Shown: positions 1 to 9,453 of the stretch, piece by piece
How positions within the stretch are numbered: the first letter of the stretch is position 1
Layout: every line of letters begins with the position of its first letter
Assembly: GCA_016715465.1 (NCBI GenBank)
Contig: JADKAA010000029.1
Location: forward strand, 558,001 to 622,000
Source of the DNA: Saprospiraceae bacterium
GTDB taxonomy: Bacteria > Bacteroidota > Bacteroidia > Chitinophagales > Saprospiraceae
Reading direction: 5' to 3'
DNA: 64,000 nt
Notes under the pieces: generated by a model
What the model was told of the DNA's origin: nothing
Seen by the model: the letters and a program-made list of their open reading frames with translations, nothing else
Databases searched by the model: none
Translations under genes and position numbers: made by a program

Positions 1-142
1 CAAAAGTGAATTAGAAGAACTGAATACAATGCGAAAACTTAAAATTGTTTTGGCTGAGCAAAGCTCCAAGCTCCGTGAAGCAAGAGATATTTTACTTCCC
101 AAATTAATGAATGGTACTATCTGCCCTAACTATAATAACTAA
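1..142 (+). CDS. hsdS: Type I restriction enzyme specificity subunit HsdS, C-terminal end (partial)
   Basis: The frame starting at base 2 is open from the window edge and ends at the TAA at 140-142, giving the last 46 residues of a protein. The tail carries the run LREARDILLPKLMNG, which is the typical end of HsdS, following the coiled-coil helix (SELEELNTMRKLKIVLAEQSSKL) that packs against HsdM. HsdS recognises the DNA target for the HsdM methylase and HsdR translocase. The matching hsdR lies at 4741-7970; hsdM and the rest of hsdS should lie left of the window. The family call rests on a short C-terminus only, but this ending is very characteristic. Confidence 0.8.
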   Translation, partial: KSELEELNTMRKLKIVLAEQSSKLREARDILLPKLMNGTICPNYNN

Positions 143-158
143 ACTTTAAAAGAAGCAA

Positions 159-620
159 ATGAGAAACAAACTTCATGATGAGATTTTCGATTTTATGGAG
201 CATTACAGGAAAAATCATCCTGGCTTTTATTATTCATTGCGAAAAAGGAACGATGAGAAATTTGGGAAGGGTCTATGGTTTGGTGGCAATGATGACTCTG
301 CAGTTGTAGGCTTATATAAATTAAATGGGGGTCATAACAAAACACCAGCAATATGCATTGTATTTAATGATCAAGCAGTTTGGCTTGAAATAGCTTTTAA
401 AGGAATTGAAGATAAAGAGGAATTAGAATTATATAGAAAAATTCTAGAGGTATATCAAGACTTTAAATTAACATCACCAGAACATTATAAAAAAAAATTT
501 AGTTTGGATAATGGATTTAATAGTATTTCAAAGTTTCTTGAAGAATTTGTACCCAAGGTTAATGAGATTATTTATAGTTTAGGTTTAAAAAGTGCATATA
601 TCACTAAAGAAAATTTTTAA
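159..620 (+). CDS. Hypothetical protein between hsdS and mcrB
   Basis: This 153-residue protein begins with ATG 17 bases after hsdS. I do not recognise its family. It is soluble, with no signal peptide or membrane segment, and seems to be mixed alpha/beta, with an N-terminal helix, a Gly/Trp-rich strand region (residues 35-85, including GKGLWFGGNDD) and a helical C-terminal half. Its place matters: the next gene encodes an McrB ATPase with no N-terminal DNA-recognition domain, so this ORF could be a separate recognition or accessory subunit. That is inference from position only. Base composition is visibly more AT-rich than the rest of the island, which fits horizontal acquisition. Confidence 0.6.
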   Translation: MRNKLHDEIFDFMEHYRKNHPGFYYSLRKRNDEKFGKGLWFGGNDDSAVVGLYKLNGGHNKTPAICIVFNDQAVWLEIAFKGIEDKEELELYRKILEVYQDFKLTSPEHYKKKFSLDNGFNSISKFLEEFVPKVNEIIYSLGLKSAYITKENF

Positions 621-709
621 CAAAACTATGAAATAGTCCATCTACACAAAAGTACAAAAATGAATATAATATATACTCAACTCCCAATTACTTGAATAAA
701 AGCAATTCT

Positions 710-2001
710 ATGAGTCAAATCCTTAACCAAATCCTATACGGCCCTCCCGGCACAGGCAAAACTTATAATACCATAAATAAGGCATTAGAGATTTTAGGAC
801 AGAAATTTGAAAGTGAGGATAGGGCCACGATCAAGCGTCACTTTGATGAAAAAGTTAAAGAAGGTCAAATCATGTTTACCACCTTTCACCAAAGTATGAG
901 TTATGAGGATTTTATTGAAGGGATAAAGCCCATCAAACCATCATCTGACGACGAATTCTTGAAATACGATATCGAAGACGGAATATTTAAAAAATTATGC
1001 GTTCAAGCTGGGATGAAACAACAAACCAACTTCAGGGCTGCCTATGATCAGTTTATAACCCAAACCACTCAAAAAGGAAACGAATTGGTGGAAATGAAAA
1101 CACCATCCCAAAAGATTTTTCATGTAAATGTAAATTCCAATGATAATTTGAGTCTGTTTACCGGAGCAGATAAAACCAAACAAGGAGTACTTACTTGGGA
1201 AAAACTCGAAAAGCATGCACTGGGTTATAAGGTTTTTAAAGGCTGGCAGGGATATGCCAGCGGCGTTCTTGAATATTTAAGGCTAAATTTTAATCTTCAA
1301 GTAGTTGAACAAGTAGAGGATAAGAAATACGTATTAATCATCGACGAAATCAACCGTGGTAATGTATCGTCTATCTTTGGCGAGCTGATCACCCTCATTG
1401 AAGAAGACAAGCGACAGGGAAAACCAGAAGCGCTGGAAGTCATCCTGCCTTATAGCAAAGACAAGTTCAGTGTGCCACAAAATATATACATCTTAGGTAC
1501 GATGAATACGGCAGACCGCAGTGTAGAAGCCCTGGATGCTGCTTTGAGGAGGCGATTTAGTTTTACAGAGATGCCGCCTGTGCCTGAACTGATAGCCAGA
1601 GAAGGAAAACTAAAAGATCACGGTGGCATTTTAGGTAATGTAAATTTGCCAAGGTTACTGACCACCATCAACCAGCGTATAGAGAAACTTCTGGACAAGG
1701 ACCATACCATTGGTCACAGTTACTTCATGAAAGTGGCATCCCTGGAAGATTTAAAATCTTCTTTTCAGCACGAGATCATACCCTCCTGCAAGAGTATTTT
1801 TATGGAGATTTTGGAAAGATCGGTCTCGTACTTGGCAAAGGTTTTGTGATGGTGGAATCTCAAAACAATGAGACTGATGATTTCGCTGATTTTGAATACT
1901 CTGATACGGCTGCATTATCTGAAAGAATCATGTATAAAATCGAAGATGTAATGAAGATGGGTGATAACACGTTTATCAATGCCATTTCTGCATTATGGTG
2001 A
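710..2001 (+). CDS. mcrB: 5-methylcytosine-type restriction GTPase McrB (one-base frameshift)
   Basis: This is the AAA+ GTPase motor of a type IV McrBC restriction system. The Walker A GPPGTGKTY lies near residues 12-20, Walker B LIIDEINRGN follows at about residue 208, and the McrB-type sensor GTMNTADRS precedes ALRRRF. I start it at the ATG at 710; a TTG at 692 is an in-frame alternative. The first frame stops at 1849, but at about 1781-1786 (ATACCCTCC) the frame jumps by one base. In the other frame it resumes as LLQEYFYGDFGKIGLVLG, the standard McrB C-terminus, ending at 1999-2001. One missing C explains this. There is no N-terminal recognition domain, as in the short form of E. coli McrB. 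It lies directly before mcrC. Confidence 0.85.
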
Positions 2002-2010
2002 TGATGAGGT

Positions 2011-3248
2011 ATGAAAGTTCATAATCACATCACGGTATTTGAGCATGAGTCCATTCGCTATGACAGTGGCAAAAATCGAATTAACGAGGATCAATTTAAA
2101 GCATTGGAACGTTTCTATGGCGATGGTGTGCCTTTCTACAACCTCTGCTATCATGGCGTGCAGTTCAAAGAATACGTGGGTGTGATACAAATAGGCAACA
2201 CCTTGATTGAAGTGCTTCCAAAGGCCGATAAAAATGACCGCGATGAAGTAGCATGGCGTAAGATTTTAATCGGCATGCTGAAAGCGGTTGGAAGTTTTGA
2301 CATCAATGCCCCTACTGATAGTCATTTAAAAATCAGACCCAATACCATCCTCGACCTGTATTTTGAAATGTTCATTAAAGAAGTGGAATACTTATTGCAC
2401 AATGGGCTTCTCAAACAATACCGCAAAAAAGAAGGCAATGTATCTGCCCTTAAGGAAACTTGCTATTCGGCAAACAGATACAGCAAAACATAGTCCATCA
2501 GGAACGTTTTTATGTACGCCATGCCACTTATGATGTGTTCCACACCTTACATTTTATCCTGTATAAGACCATTAAACTGCTCCAAAAAATAAACACCAAC
2601 CCCAACCTGCACGGTCGAATTGGAGCCTTGCTGCTGCATTTTCCTGAAATGCCGGAGGTCAAAGTTACCAGTGCTACCTTTGAGCGCATCGTTTATAATA
2701 GGAAAACCCAATCCTACAAAAAAGCCATTGAAATAGCCAAACTGTTGTTACTACAATACCATCCTGACCTCACAAAGGGCCCCAATCACGTATTGGCTTT
2801 GATGTTTGATATGAATGTTTTATGGGAAAAATTTGTGTTGCACAGTCTTAGAAAGGCGCATGGCTTGGTGAAAGTGCAGCCACAGGTAAGCAAGAATTTC
2901 TGGAAACCCATCAATGGTAACAAGGTGAGCATCCGCCCGGATATGGTACTCAGATACAAAGATACGGTGATGGTCCTCGACACCAAATGGAAAAATCTGG
3001 CCAACTATAAACCTTCCGTCGAAGATCTGAGACAGATGTTTACCTATGGGCATTATTTTGAAGCCCGGGATACCGCCCTAATCTATCCTGGCTTAACAGG
3101 TCAATATCAGGGCCTATATTACCATCCCAATGGTGAGGTTTCAGATCAGGTTTGTCACATATTGCCTGTTAAAGTAGAAAATAACGTTAACGCCATTGAA
3201 AAAAATCTGCAAGACACAATTAAAACATTGCTGAATATCAATGATTAA
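2011..3248 (+). CDS. mcrC: McrBC system nuclease subunit McrC (one-base frameshift)
   Basis: McrC pairs with McrB, stimulates its GTPase and supplies the PD-(D/E)xK nuclease. The first frame (2011-2493) covers the N-terminal McrB-binding part. A single base appears to be missing near 2454 (CTTAAGGAAAC): adding one G gives ALKGNLLFGKQ, and reading then continues in the next frame to the stop at 3248. The C-terminal half holds the nuclease motif: IRPDMVLRY (Asp) then MVLDTKWKNL (Asp-x-Lys). The gene follows mcrB by 9 bases. The total would be about 412 residues, longer than E. coli McrC (348) but usual for the wider family. The frame break is probably an assembly indel, since homology is continuous across it. 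Confidence 0.85.
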
Positions 3249-3341
3249 TATATATTTATAATCAAATATTGCTATAAAGCATCCCGAAACTTGAAAAATT
3301 AACTTAAAAGTGAAACATTAGCTTACGTAATTCAGTTATAA

Positions 3342-3878
3342 GTGAATATCTTTGCACTCGAAATATGGTATGATGAAGGAAGCATTTGCACTTTCTACAC
3401 TGTCAAGTGGGTTACAGAAGATGACGATGCAGCATCAGAAACGGACAAGTTTTTTAACACCTATGCTGTACATGAGCATCCATTCGAAGAAAATGCACTG
3501 CAATTATTTCGATTGATAACTGAAAGCATCGGAAACAGATATGGAGCAACCGAAGATTTTTTTGACAGAATTGTAAATAAAGCACAGGAGTTGCCACCAA
3601 AACCAAAACATTGGGTAGAAGAAATAAAAGACTTAGGCATCAATTTCCCACTGAGGTTATTCTGTTATAGGGTAAGCGAACAAATCCTCATTCTTTTCAA
3701 CGGTGGGATTAAAGAATCACAAGGAACACAAAAAAGCAAAGGTTTAAGGATGAAGTTTCACGAAGCACAAACCTTTGTCAAAAAAATTGAAGAGGCCTTG
3801 CAATCCGGAATGATTGAAATCTCAGATGACGATAGGCATTTGCAAAACTTTGACGGAACAACAGAAATAATACTATAG
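3342..3878 (+). CDS. Putative RelE/ParE/HigB-type toxin of a toxin-antitoxin-chaperone module
   Basis: This 178-residue protein precedes an HTH protein by 4 bases and a SecB-like protein after that, the order of toxin-antitoxin-chaperone (TAC) operons. Residues about 104-155 (LRLFCYRVSEQILILFNGG, then Lys and a helix FHEAQTFVKKIEEAL) resemble the strand-strand-helix end of RelE/HigB mRNA-cleaving toxins (LRLfy..., ...vllngf.K...). The N-terminal 100 residues (LEIWYDEG, CTFYTVKW) are an extra domain I cannot name. The start is unsure: the GTG at 3342 overlaps a promoter-like TATCTTTG (3347-3354), and no ATG is in frame nearby. The toxin call is inferred from fold-like pattern and gene order. 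Confidence 0.55.
   Translation: MNIFALEIWYDEGSICTFYTVKWVTEDDDAASETDKFFNTYAVHEHPFEENALQLFRLITESIGNRYGATEDFFDRIVNKAQELPPKPKHWVEEIKDLGINFPLRLFCYRVSEQILILFNGGIKESQGTQKSKGLRMKFHEAQTFVKKIEEALQSGMIEISDDDRHLQNFDGTTEIIL
3347..3354 (+). promoter_or_regulatory. Candidate Bacteroidota -7 box before the toxin gene
   Basis: TATCTTTG matches the Bacteroidota -7 consensus TAnnTTTG. It sits in a 90-base gap after mcrC, so the toxin-antitoxin-chaperone genes may have their own promoter. No clear TTTG -33 box lies 20 bases upstream. It overlaps the annotated GTG start, which puts either that start or this promoter in doubt. Confidence 0.35.
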
Positions 3879-3882
3879 GACA

Positions 3883-4290
3883 ATGAGAAGCAAAACCGTA
3901 GATAGATTGCTAAAAAACACTCCCAAGGATATAAAAATTTTTGTAGATTGGTATGCCGACCTGGTGGTTCGCATTAATCAGTTATTAAGTGAACAGAACT
4001 TAAGCAAAAAGGAATTGGCAGAAAAGATGGACAAGATGCCATCTGAAATTTCCAAGTGGCTGAATGGCGAGCACAATTTTACGCTCCGGTCACTTGCAAA
4101 ATTGTCGGCAGAATTGGGTGAACCATTGTTGGAAGTGCCCAAAAGAAAATCTCACTCCACCTTTATCAATGGGTATAGTCGTAGTGTTCATACATTTGTT
4201 TTATATAAAAAGAATGAACCTACCAAACCATCAAAAATTATTGAGTGGCAGCAGGTTAGTAAATTAAATCCTTTGACCAATGTCGGATAA
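3883..4290 (+). CDS. XRE-family HTH antitoxin with C-terminal tail
   Basis: This 135-residue protein contains a Cro/CI-type helix-turn-helix at about residues 28-82 (LSKKELAEKMDKMPSEISKWLNG, with NFTLRSLAKLSAELG after it), as in HigA antitoxins. After the HTH there is a polar tail of about 50 residues with a single Trp (KIIEWQQVSKL). In TAC systems such as M. tuberculosis HigBA-Rv1957 a C-terminal extension of the antitoxin, the chaperone-addiction region, makes it depend on the SecB-like chaperone; this tail is a candidate for that. Its ATG comes 4 bases after the toxin stop and its end overlaps the next start by 11 bases, so the three genes are translationally coupled. HigA-like antitoxins usually repress their own operon. 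Confidence 0.7.
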   Translation: MRSKTVDRLLKNTPKDIKIFVDWYADLVVRINQLLSEQNLSKKELAEKMDKMPSEISKWLNGEHNFTLRSLAKLSAELGEPLLEVPKRKSHSTFINGYSRSVHTFVLYKKNEPTKPSKIIEWQQVSKLNPLTNVG

Positions 4291-4735
4291 TATCAACATA
4301 TTTGAGCCGGAAAAAATTAGTATAGTTGAATTTAAGATGGTCAAAGGTCAGGTGGACGTACCGGAAGACTTTGATACATCTAATGTAAAGGGGTATCATA
4401 TAGATAATGCGATGCAACTGGGGTTCAACCTGCAAGAGAAACTCGTGAAAGTAGATTTTACAATTGAAATAAAAACGGAGAGTGAAGGTCAAGATATCAA
4501 AGAAGCAACAGGTAATTTTCATTTGGTATTTATTTATGAAGTTGAAAACCTTACTGACTTGGCAAAACCCAATGATTTAAAACTGATTGAATTGCACCCG
4601 GGATTAGCCAACGCTCTGTCATCTGTTACCTATTCTACTTCAAGAGGTATTTTGTTAACCAGGCTGCAAGGCACGGCACTACAAAATTTCGTATTACCCA
4701 TTATCAACCCGAACACGCTGCTTCACAATAAATAA
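4280..4735 (+). CDS. SecB-like chaperone of the toxin-antitoxin module
   Basis: This 151-residue protein overlaps the antitoxin gene by 11 bases and ends 5 bases before hsdR. Its pattern fits the SecB fold: alternating strands (KVDFTIEIKTE, NFHLVFIYEVENL) followed by the helix ANALSSVTYSTSRGILLTRL and an ending LPIINPNTLL. That resembles SecB's C-terminal half, where the helix holding Pro/Tyr-Arg...Gly is followed by L.L.PvNfdaLf. SecB-like proteins in TAC modules protect the antitoxin from aggregation and proteolysis. A general export SecB is unlikely here given the position between a toxin-antitoxin pair and hsdR. The assignment is by pattern and context, not by close identity. Confidence 0.6.
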   Translation: MSDNINIFEPEKISIVEFKMVKGQVDVPEDFDTSNVKGYHIDNAMQLGFNLQEKLVKVDFTIEIKTESEGQDIKEATGNFHLVFIYEVENLTDLAKPNDLKLIELHPGLANALSSVTYSTSRGILLTRLQGTALQNFVLPIINPNTLLHNK

Positions 4736-4740
4736 AGTGA

Positions 4741-7700
4741 ATGACCTGGGAATATTCAGAAGACACCCTAATAGAACAAACATCCATTGATCTCTTCCAC
4801 AATCAATTGGGTTGGGATACGGCCATTGCCTACAACAAAGAAACTTTTGGCGAAGGCAGCACCCTGGGAAGGCTGAATAAAAAAGAAGTAGTACTGAAAC
4901 GAATTTTTATTGAAAAACTAAAACAATTTAACCCCAATCTGCCCGACCAAGCCTATCATCAGGCTTATGAAAAACTCACCGAAGAAAGCATTACCAAATC
5001 ATTGGCCGAGATCAATTACGAAAAACACCAGTTGCTGCGCAACGGCATCCCGGTTGACTTTATCAATGAAAAAGGGGAACAGGTAAAAAACAAGATCCTG
5101 AAGGTCTTTGACTTTGATCAGGAAACGAACAATAACTTTCTGGCTGTAAGGCAGCTTTGGATACAGGGCAGGAGCAACCGCGAACGCAGACCCGACATCA
5201 TCGGTTTTGTAAATGGTATACCCCTGTTGTTTATCGAATTGAAAGCAGCCCATCGAAAATTGGAAAACGCCTATAATGACAATTTCACGGACTATAAGGA
5301 TGTCATTCCCAAACTTTTCTACTACAATGCCTTTGTGCTATTGAGCAATGGCATCGAAAGCCGCATCGGCAGCCTTACCGGAAGGTACCAGCACTTTCAC
5401 GAATGGAAGCGCATTACAGAAGAGGACGAAGGCATAGTGGCGCTGGATCGAATCATCAGGGGGGTCTGTGAAAAGAAACGTTTTCTGGATTTATTTGAGA
5501 ACTTCATATTGTTTGATAGCTCTCCGGGTAAAATTGTAAAACTCATAGCCCGTAACCATCAATTCATTGGGGTAAACAAGGCCCTTGACAACATACGTCA
5601 CAAGGAAGAACTCTACAAACTGGGTAAAATCAGTTTGGAAGAAAAACAAAAACTTGGGGTGTTCTGGCATACCCAGGGCAGCGGAAAATCGTATTCCATG
5701 GTTTTTTTCTGCCAGAAGATCCACCATAAGTTTAAGGGCAGTTATACTTTTTTAGTCGTTACCGACCGGAATGAACTGGATACCCAGATTTACGGCACCT
5801 TCAGTGGTGTTGGTGCTGTGCCACAGGTGAAGGCGGGTGCAAAAGACACACTCAAAGCCAGCAGTGGCAAACACTTAAAAGAATTGCTCAGTTCAGAACA
5901 CCGCTATTTGTTTACCCTGATCCACAAATTCAACTTTGCGGAAGAAATCACCAAAAGGGACAACATCATTGTCATATCAGACGAAGCGCATAGAACCCAG
6001 GGCGGTCAACTGGCCATGAACCTCAGAAATGCCCTGCCCAATGCCTCCTTTATTGGATTTACCGGCACACCGCTCTTCAAGGACGATGAGATTACCAAGC
6101 GTATATTTGGCGATTATGTATCGAAGTATGATTTCAAACGCAGCGTAGATGACGGAGCTACCGTACCCCTCTATTACGAAAACAGGGGCGAATATCTTGG
6201 CTTGAAAAATCCTGTGCTCAATGATCAAATCAGGTCCGTAATCGATGCCGAAAGTGAAGATCTGGATAGCGACCAACGCAGCAGGCTTGAACAACTTTTT
6301 GCAAGGGAATATCCGATACTCACGGCCCATAAAAGACTGGACGCTATCGCGAAAGATACCGTATGGCATTTTTGCAACCGGGGATATAAAGGCAAGGGCA
6401 TGTTCATCGCCCTGGACAAACTCACCGCCGTAAAGATGTACGACCTGATAACCGAACACTGGAAAAAATATGTAGAGCAACAGGAAAAAGAAGTAGCCAA
6501 AGTAAAATATGGCGACCAGGAGTTCTTGGAGAAAACCCGGGAACTTCAATGGATAAAGGAAACAGAGGTATGTGTGGTCGTAAGTTCCGAACAAAATGAA
6601 ATACAGAAATTTCAAAAATGGGATTTAAACATTGAGCCACACCGGGAAAAGATGAACACCCAAAACCTGGAAACCCGGTTTAAAGAGGAAAATGACCCAT
6701 TTCGTTTTGTGATCGTCTGTGCCATGTGGATTACGGGTTTTGATGTGCCTACCCTATCCACCTTATACATTGATAAACCCTTAAAATCGCACACCCTGAT
6801 GCAGGCCATTGCCAGGGCCAACCGCATAAGCGAAGGGAAAAATAACGGGCTGATCGTAGACTATATCGAGACCTATACCGCCTTACTGGATGCATTGGCG
6901 ATTTATGGCACCGGCGATGGAAACAATAAAGACAAAAAGGACGACAAGCCACAACCACCGCTTGAGCCAAACACAGAACTTATCCATCTGCTGGAAGATG
7001 CGATATCTGTCACGGAAACCTTTTTACAGGAGGAAGTAGATTATGATTTACAGGAATTGATCAAAGCTGATGGGTTACATAAATTGGCTGCAATGGAAAA
7101 AGCCGTAAACGCTGTGTACACCAATGACGAAACCAAAAGCAAGTTTCAGATCCTGGCAAGGGAAGTTTTCAAAAAATACAAAGCACTACAACCCCACAAA
7201 GTATTAAATGAGTTTGCCCCGCGAAAAAACGCCATCGATGTGATCTATACCGCCATTGAAAAGAACATCGAATGTGCTGATGTGACAGATATCATGCGAA
7301 AAATTCAACATGTAGTGGACGAATCCATAGAAAATATGGCTGCCGAACCACACCATAATGAAGGCAATATAATAGACCTGAGCGGCCTCGACTTTGATAT
7401 GCTTGAAAAGTATTTTCTGAAAACCAATCATAAAAATGCGGCGGTTCAATCGCTCAAAGACAAGGTGGAAAATCACCTGAGACATATGGTGGAACGCAAT
7501 CCACTCACTGTTGACTACTACAAAAAATATCAGGAAATCATAGATGCATACAACCGGGGCAAGGATGAAGTTGTGATCAAAGAAACATTCAGGAAATTGA
7601 TCGAATTGGTAAACTCGTATTCCGCAGAAGAAGCCGACACCCGGCGGGAAGGTCTTACCGATGAACAAAAAGCCATATTTGACATCCTACGGTACGGCAA

Positions 7701-7970
7701 AAGTTGGAAGAAAGTGAAAAAAAGGAAATCAAAAAAATATCCATAAGCCTGCTCGAAGAACTGAAAAAAGAGAAACTGCAGGTAGAGCAATGGGCAGATA
7801 AATCCGTAACCGCCGCGGCCGTATTTAACACCGTAAACAAAACCTTGTTTGACACCTTACCTTACCCCACCTACGGAAATGAAGAAATCGACTTAAAAAC
7901 CAACCTGATTTATGAACATTTGAAACTTCAATATTATGGAGGAGGTAGAAGTCTTTACGGGGTCTATTGA
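4741..7970 (+). CDS. hsdR: Type I restriction enzyme HsdR, nuclease-translocase (one-base frameshift near the end)
   Basis: HsdR is the motor and endonuclease of the type I complex. The N-terminal nuclease has RPDIIGFVNG and LLFIELKAA (the D...ExK site) at about residues 145-168. The SF2 helicase core follows: Walker A WHTQGSGKSYSM (about residue 305), Walker B ISDEAHRTQ, motif III GFTGTPLF, and motif VI with QAIARANRIS. The main frame ends at 7746, but homology continues in the next frame (LEESEKKEIKKISISLLEEL) to 7970, ending EHLKLQYYGGG. One A missing from AAAA at 7699-7702 explains the break and gives about 1,076 residues. The gene starts with ATG 5 bases after the SecB-like gene and so looks co-transcribed with it. 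Confidence 0.93.
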
Positions 7971-8055
7971 TAAATTACATATTTGTTTACCCTTACATTG
8001 TTTTCAATAAATTTGAATGTAATTTGTTCCAATTTTATATAAAACCCTGATAACC

Positions 8056-8462
8056 ATGTGCATCGTTTCCGACAAAATAAAATTCTGTACCTGCGCAAAA
8101 AGATAGATGAGCTTACCAATTACTGGGTGCTACACCGATATGTGAAAGGAAAGGAAAATTTCATGCTTGGACTAGTGGTCGACTCTTCACACTTGATTGA
8201 TAAAAATTACAGTCAAAATGAGGAGACTTTCTTAGCAAGATTACATGAAAAAGATGCCTTTGATTTTGAAGCCAAATTTGAAGAAAATGACAGGCTGGAA
8301 ATAGTCCTCATGTATCCACAAGTCGACGATGATTTTGTGAACTTTACATTTTCCTATCAGAATGGAAAATGGCAGCCGGAAGAATTTGACCCTTTTGAAT
8401 TAGAAAATCATTATGATGTAGTAACAAGTGGGGAACTAAAAAATATTTTTGCACAGGAATAA
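8056..8462 (+). CDS. Small conserved Cys-containing protein, copy 1 (one-base frameshift)
   Basis: Starting at ATG 8056 the protein reads MCIVSDKIKFCTCAK and then meets an in-frame TAG. If one A is added to AAAAA at 8097-8101 it continues as KIDELTNYWVLHRYVKG through to 8462, about 135 residues. The same start and body occur in the copy at 9035-9442 (about two thirds identical), which confirms both the start and the missing base. The N-terminus has Cys2 and a C-x-C pair (C11, C13); the rest is soluble, acidic and rich in aromatic residues, ending FAQE. I do not recognise the family and no function can be assigned; the Cys residues could bind a metal. Confidence 0.6.
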
Positions 8463-8622
8463 AAATACCCGCCAATGGCTCTATCCCTCAAATATTTCTC
8501 ACTCCTGGGTTTCATTTTAATTTCAAGATTACCATCTTGGCCCTGGAAACTGAAAAAGCCACCATATAAATTTAAAAACGAGAAGGTCGCGTATGTGAAC
8601 CGAATTTTGTGGACGGATCTGA

Positions 8623-8903
8623 TTTTTACCCATATTTAATCCCTGACGGGATTATAAAACAAGGTGTCAATGATAATAATTTAGAAAAAGGTGACACCAA
8701 CGAGAAGGCCTGTGCCGCTAGGCACTAGATATGGGTAGATAAAATGGCGGGTGCTTTTGTACCGTCCCGTACGGGACGGAATTATATGGGTGTATCGGCT
8801 TTTTACCCATATTTAATCCCTAACGGGATTATGAAACGTAATTCCAAGCAAACCCCAAAAAAAACTAGGTGTAACCAACGAGAAGGCTTGTGCCGGCAGG
8901 CAC
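8623..8903. repeat. REP-like palindromes: two ~100-bp direct repeats
   Basis: The 572-base gap between the two paralogous small genes contains no credible ORF but holds a duplicated block (8623-8725 and 8800-8903). Each block has ACCCATATTTAATCCC, a short hairpin AATCCC/GGGATT with a TGAC or TAAC loop (8638-8653 in the first), and ends with ACCAACGAGAAGG and a GTGCC/GGCAC hairpin. Between the blocks is a perfect 18-base palindrome, CCGTCCCGTACGGGACGG (8762-8779). This pattern of clustered short palindromes is like REP/BIME elements. No REP-associated transposase is in the window. Confidence 0.65.
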
Positions 8904-9034
8904 ATTCTATAAATACAACATAAATATTTATATTTTTATAAAAATAAAATTTATCATTGCCACAATATTCCTAAATAATTATAAAGTATTTTTCATATTA
9001 TTATCCCAGTATTGAATCAATCAAGTCTAAATTA

Positions 9035-9442
9035 ATGTGCATCGTATCCAACAAAATAAAATTCTGTACCTGCGCAAAAGATCCTGATGAGCTTACCAAT
9101 TCCTGGGTGCTACATCGCTATGTTGGAGATAAAAATATTAGCGTTATGGGTATGATGATTGATCCTTCAGATATGATTGATGAAAATTTCAAACCAAATG
9201 AAGAGATCCTGTTGGCAAGGTTACAGGAAAAAGATGCCTTTGATTTCATCCCTAAATTCAAAGAAAATGACAGAATGGAAATTAGCATGAGGTATCCAAA
9301 AGGCAACATTAAAGAAGTGTACTTTACATTTTCGTATCAGCAGGGAAATTGGCAACCCGAAGAACTTAACCCTTTTGAGTTAACCGAACACTATGATGTA
9401 GTCAAAAGAGGCGAACTAATTAATATTTTTGCACAGGAATAA
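9035..9442 (+). CDS. Small conserved Cys-containing protein, copy 2
   Basis: This 135-residue protein is the intact paralogue of the gene at 8056. Both share the N-terminus MCIV..KIKFCTCAK, the block ELTN.WVLHRYV, the sequence LQEKDAFDF / LHEKDAFDF, and the ending HYDVV..GEL..IFAQE. There is no signal peptide or membrane segment. Three Cys residues (2, 11, 13) are kept in both copies, which points to a role such as metal or thiol chemistry, but this is inference. The gene starts with ATG and ends 11 bases before the outer-membrane protein gene. I know of no named domain for it. Confidence 0.7.
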   Translation: MCIVSNKIKFCTCAKDPDELTNSWVLHRYVGDKNISVMGMMIDPSDMIDENFKPNEEILLARLQEKDAFDFIPKFKENDRMEISMRYPKGNIKEVYFTFSYQQGNWQPEELNPFELTEHYDVVKRGELINIFAQE

Positions 9443-9453
9443 AAACTCACACC

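Noticed and set aside
5977..6615. 212-residue minus-strand frame within hsdR
   Set aside because: It is antisense to the helicase motifs of hsdR and has no recognisable features.
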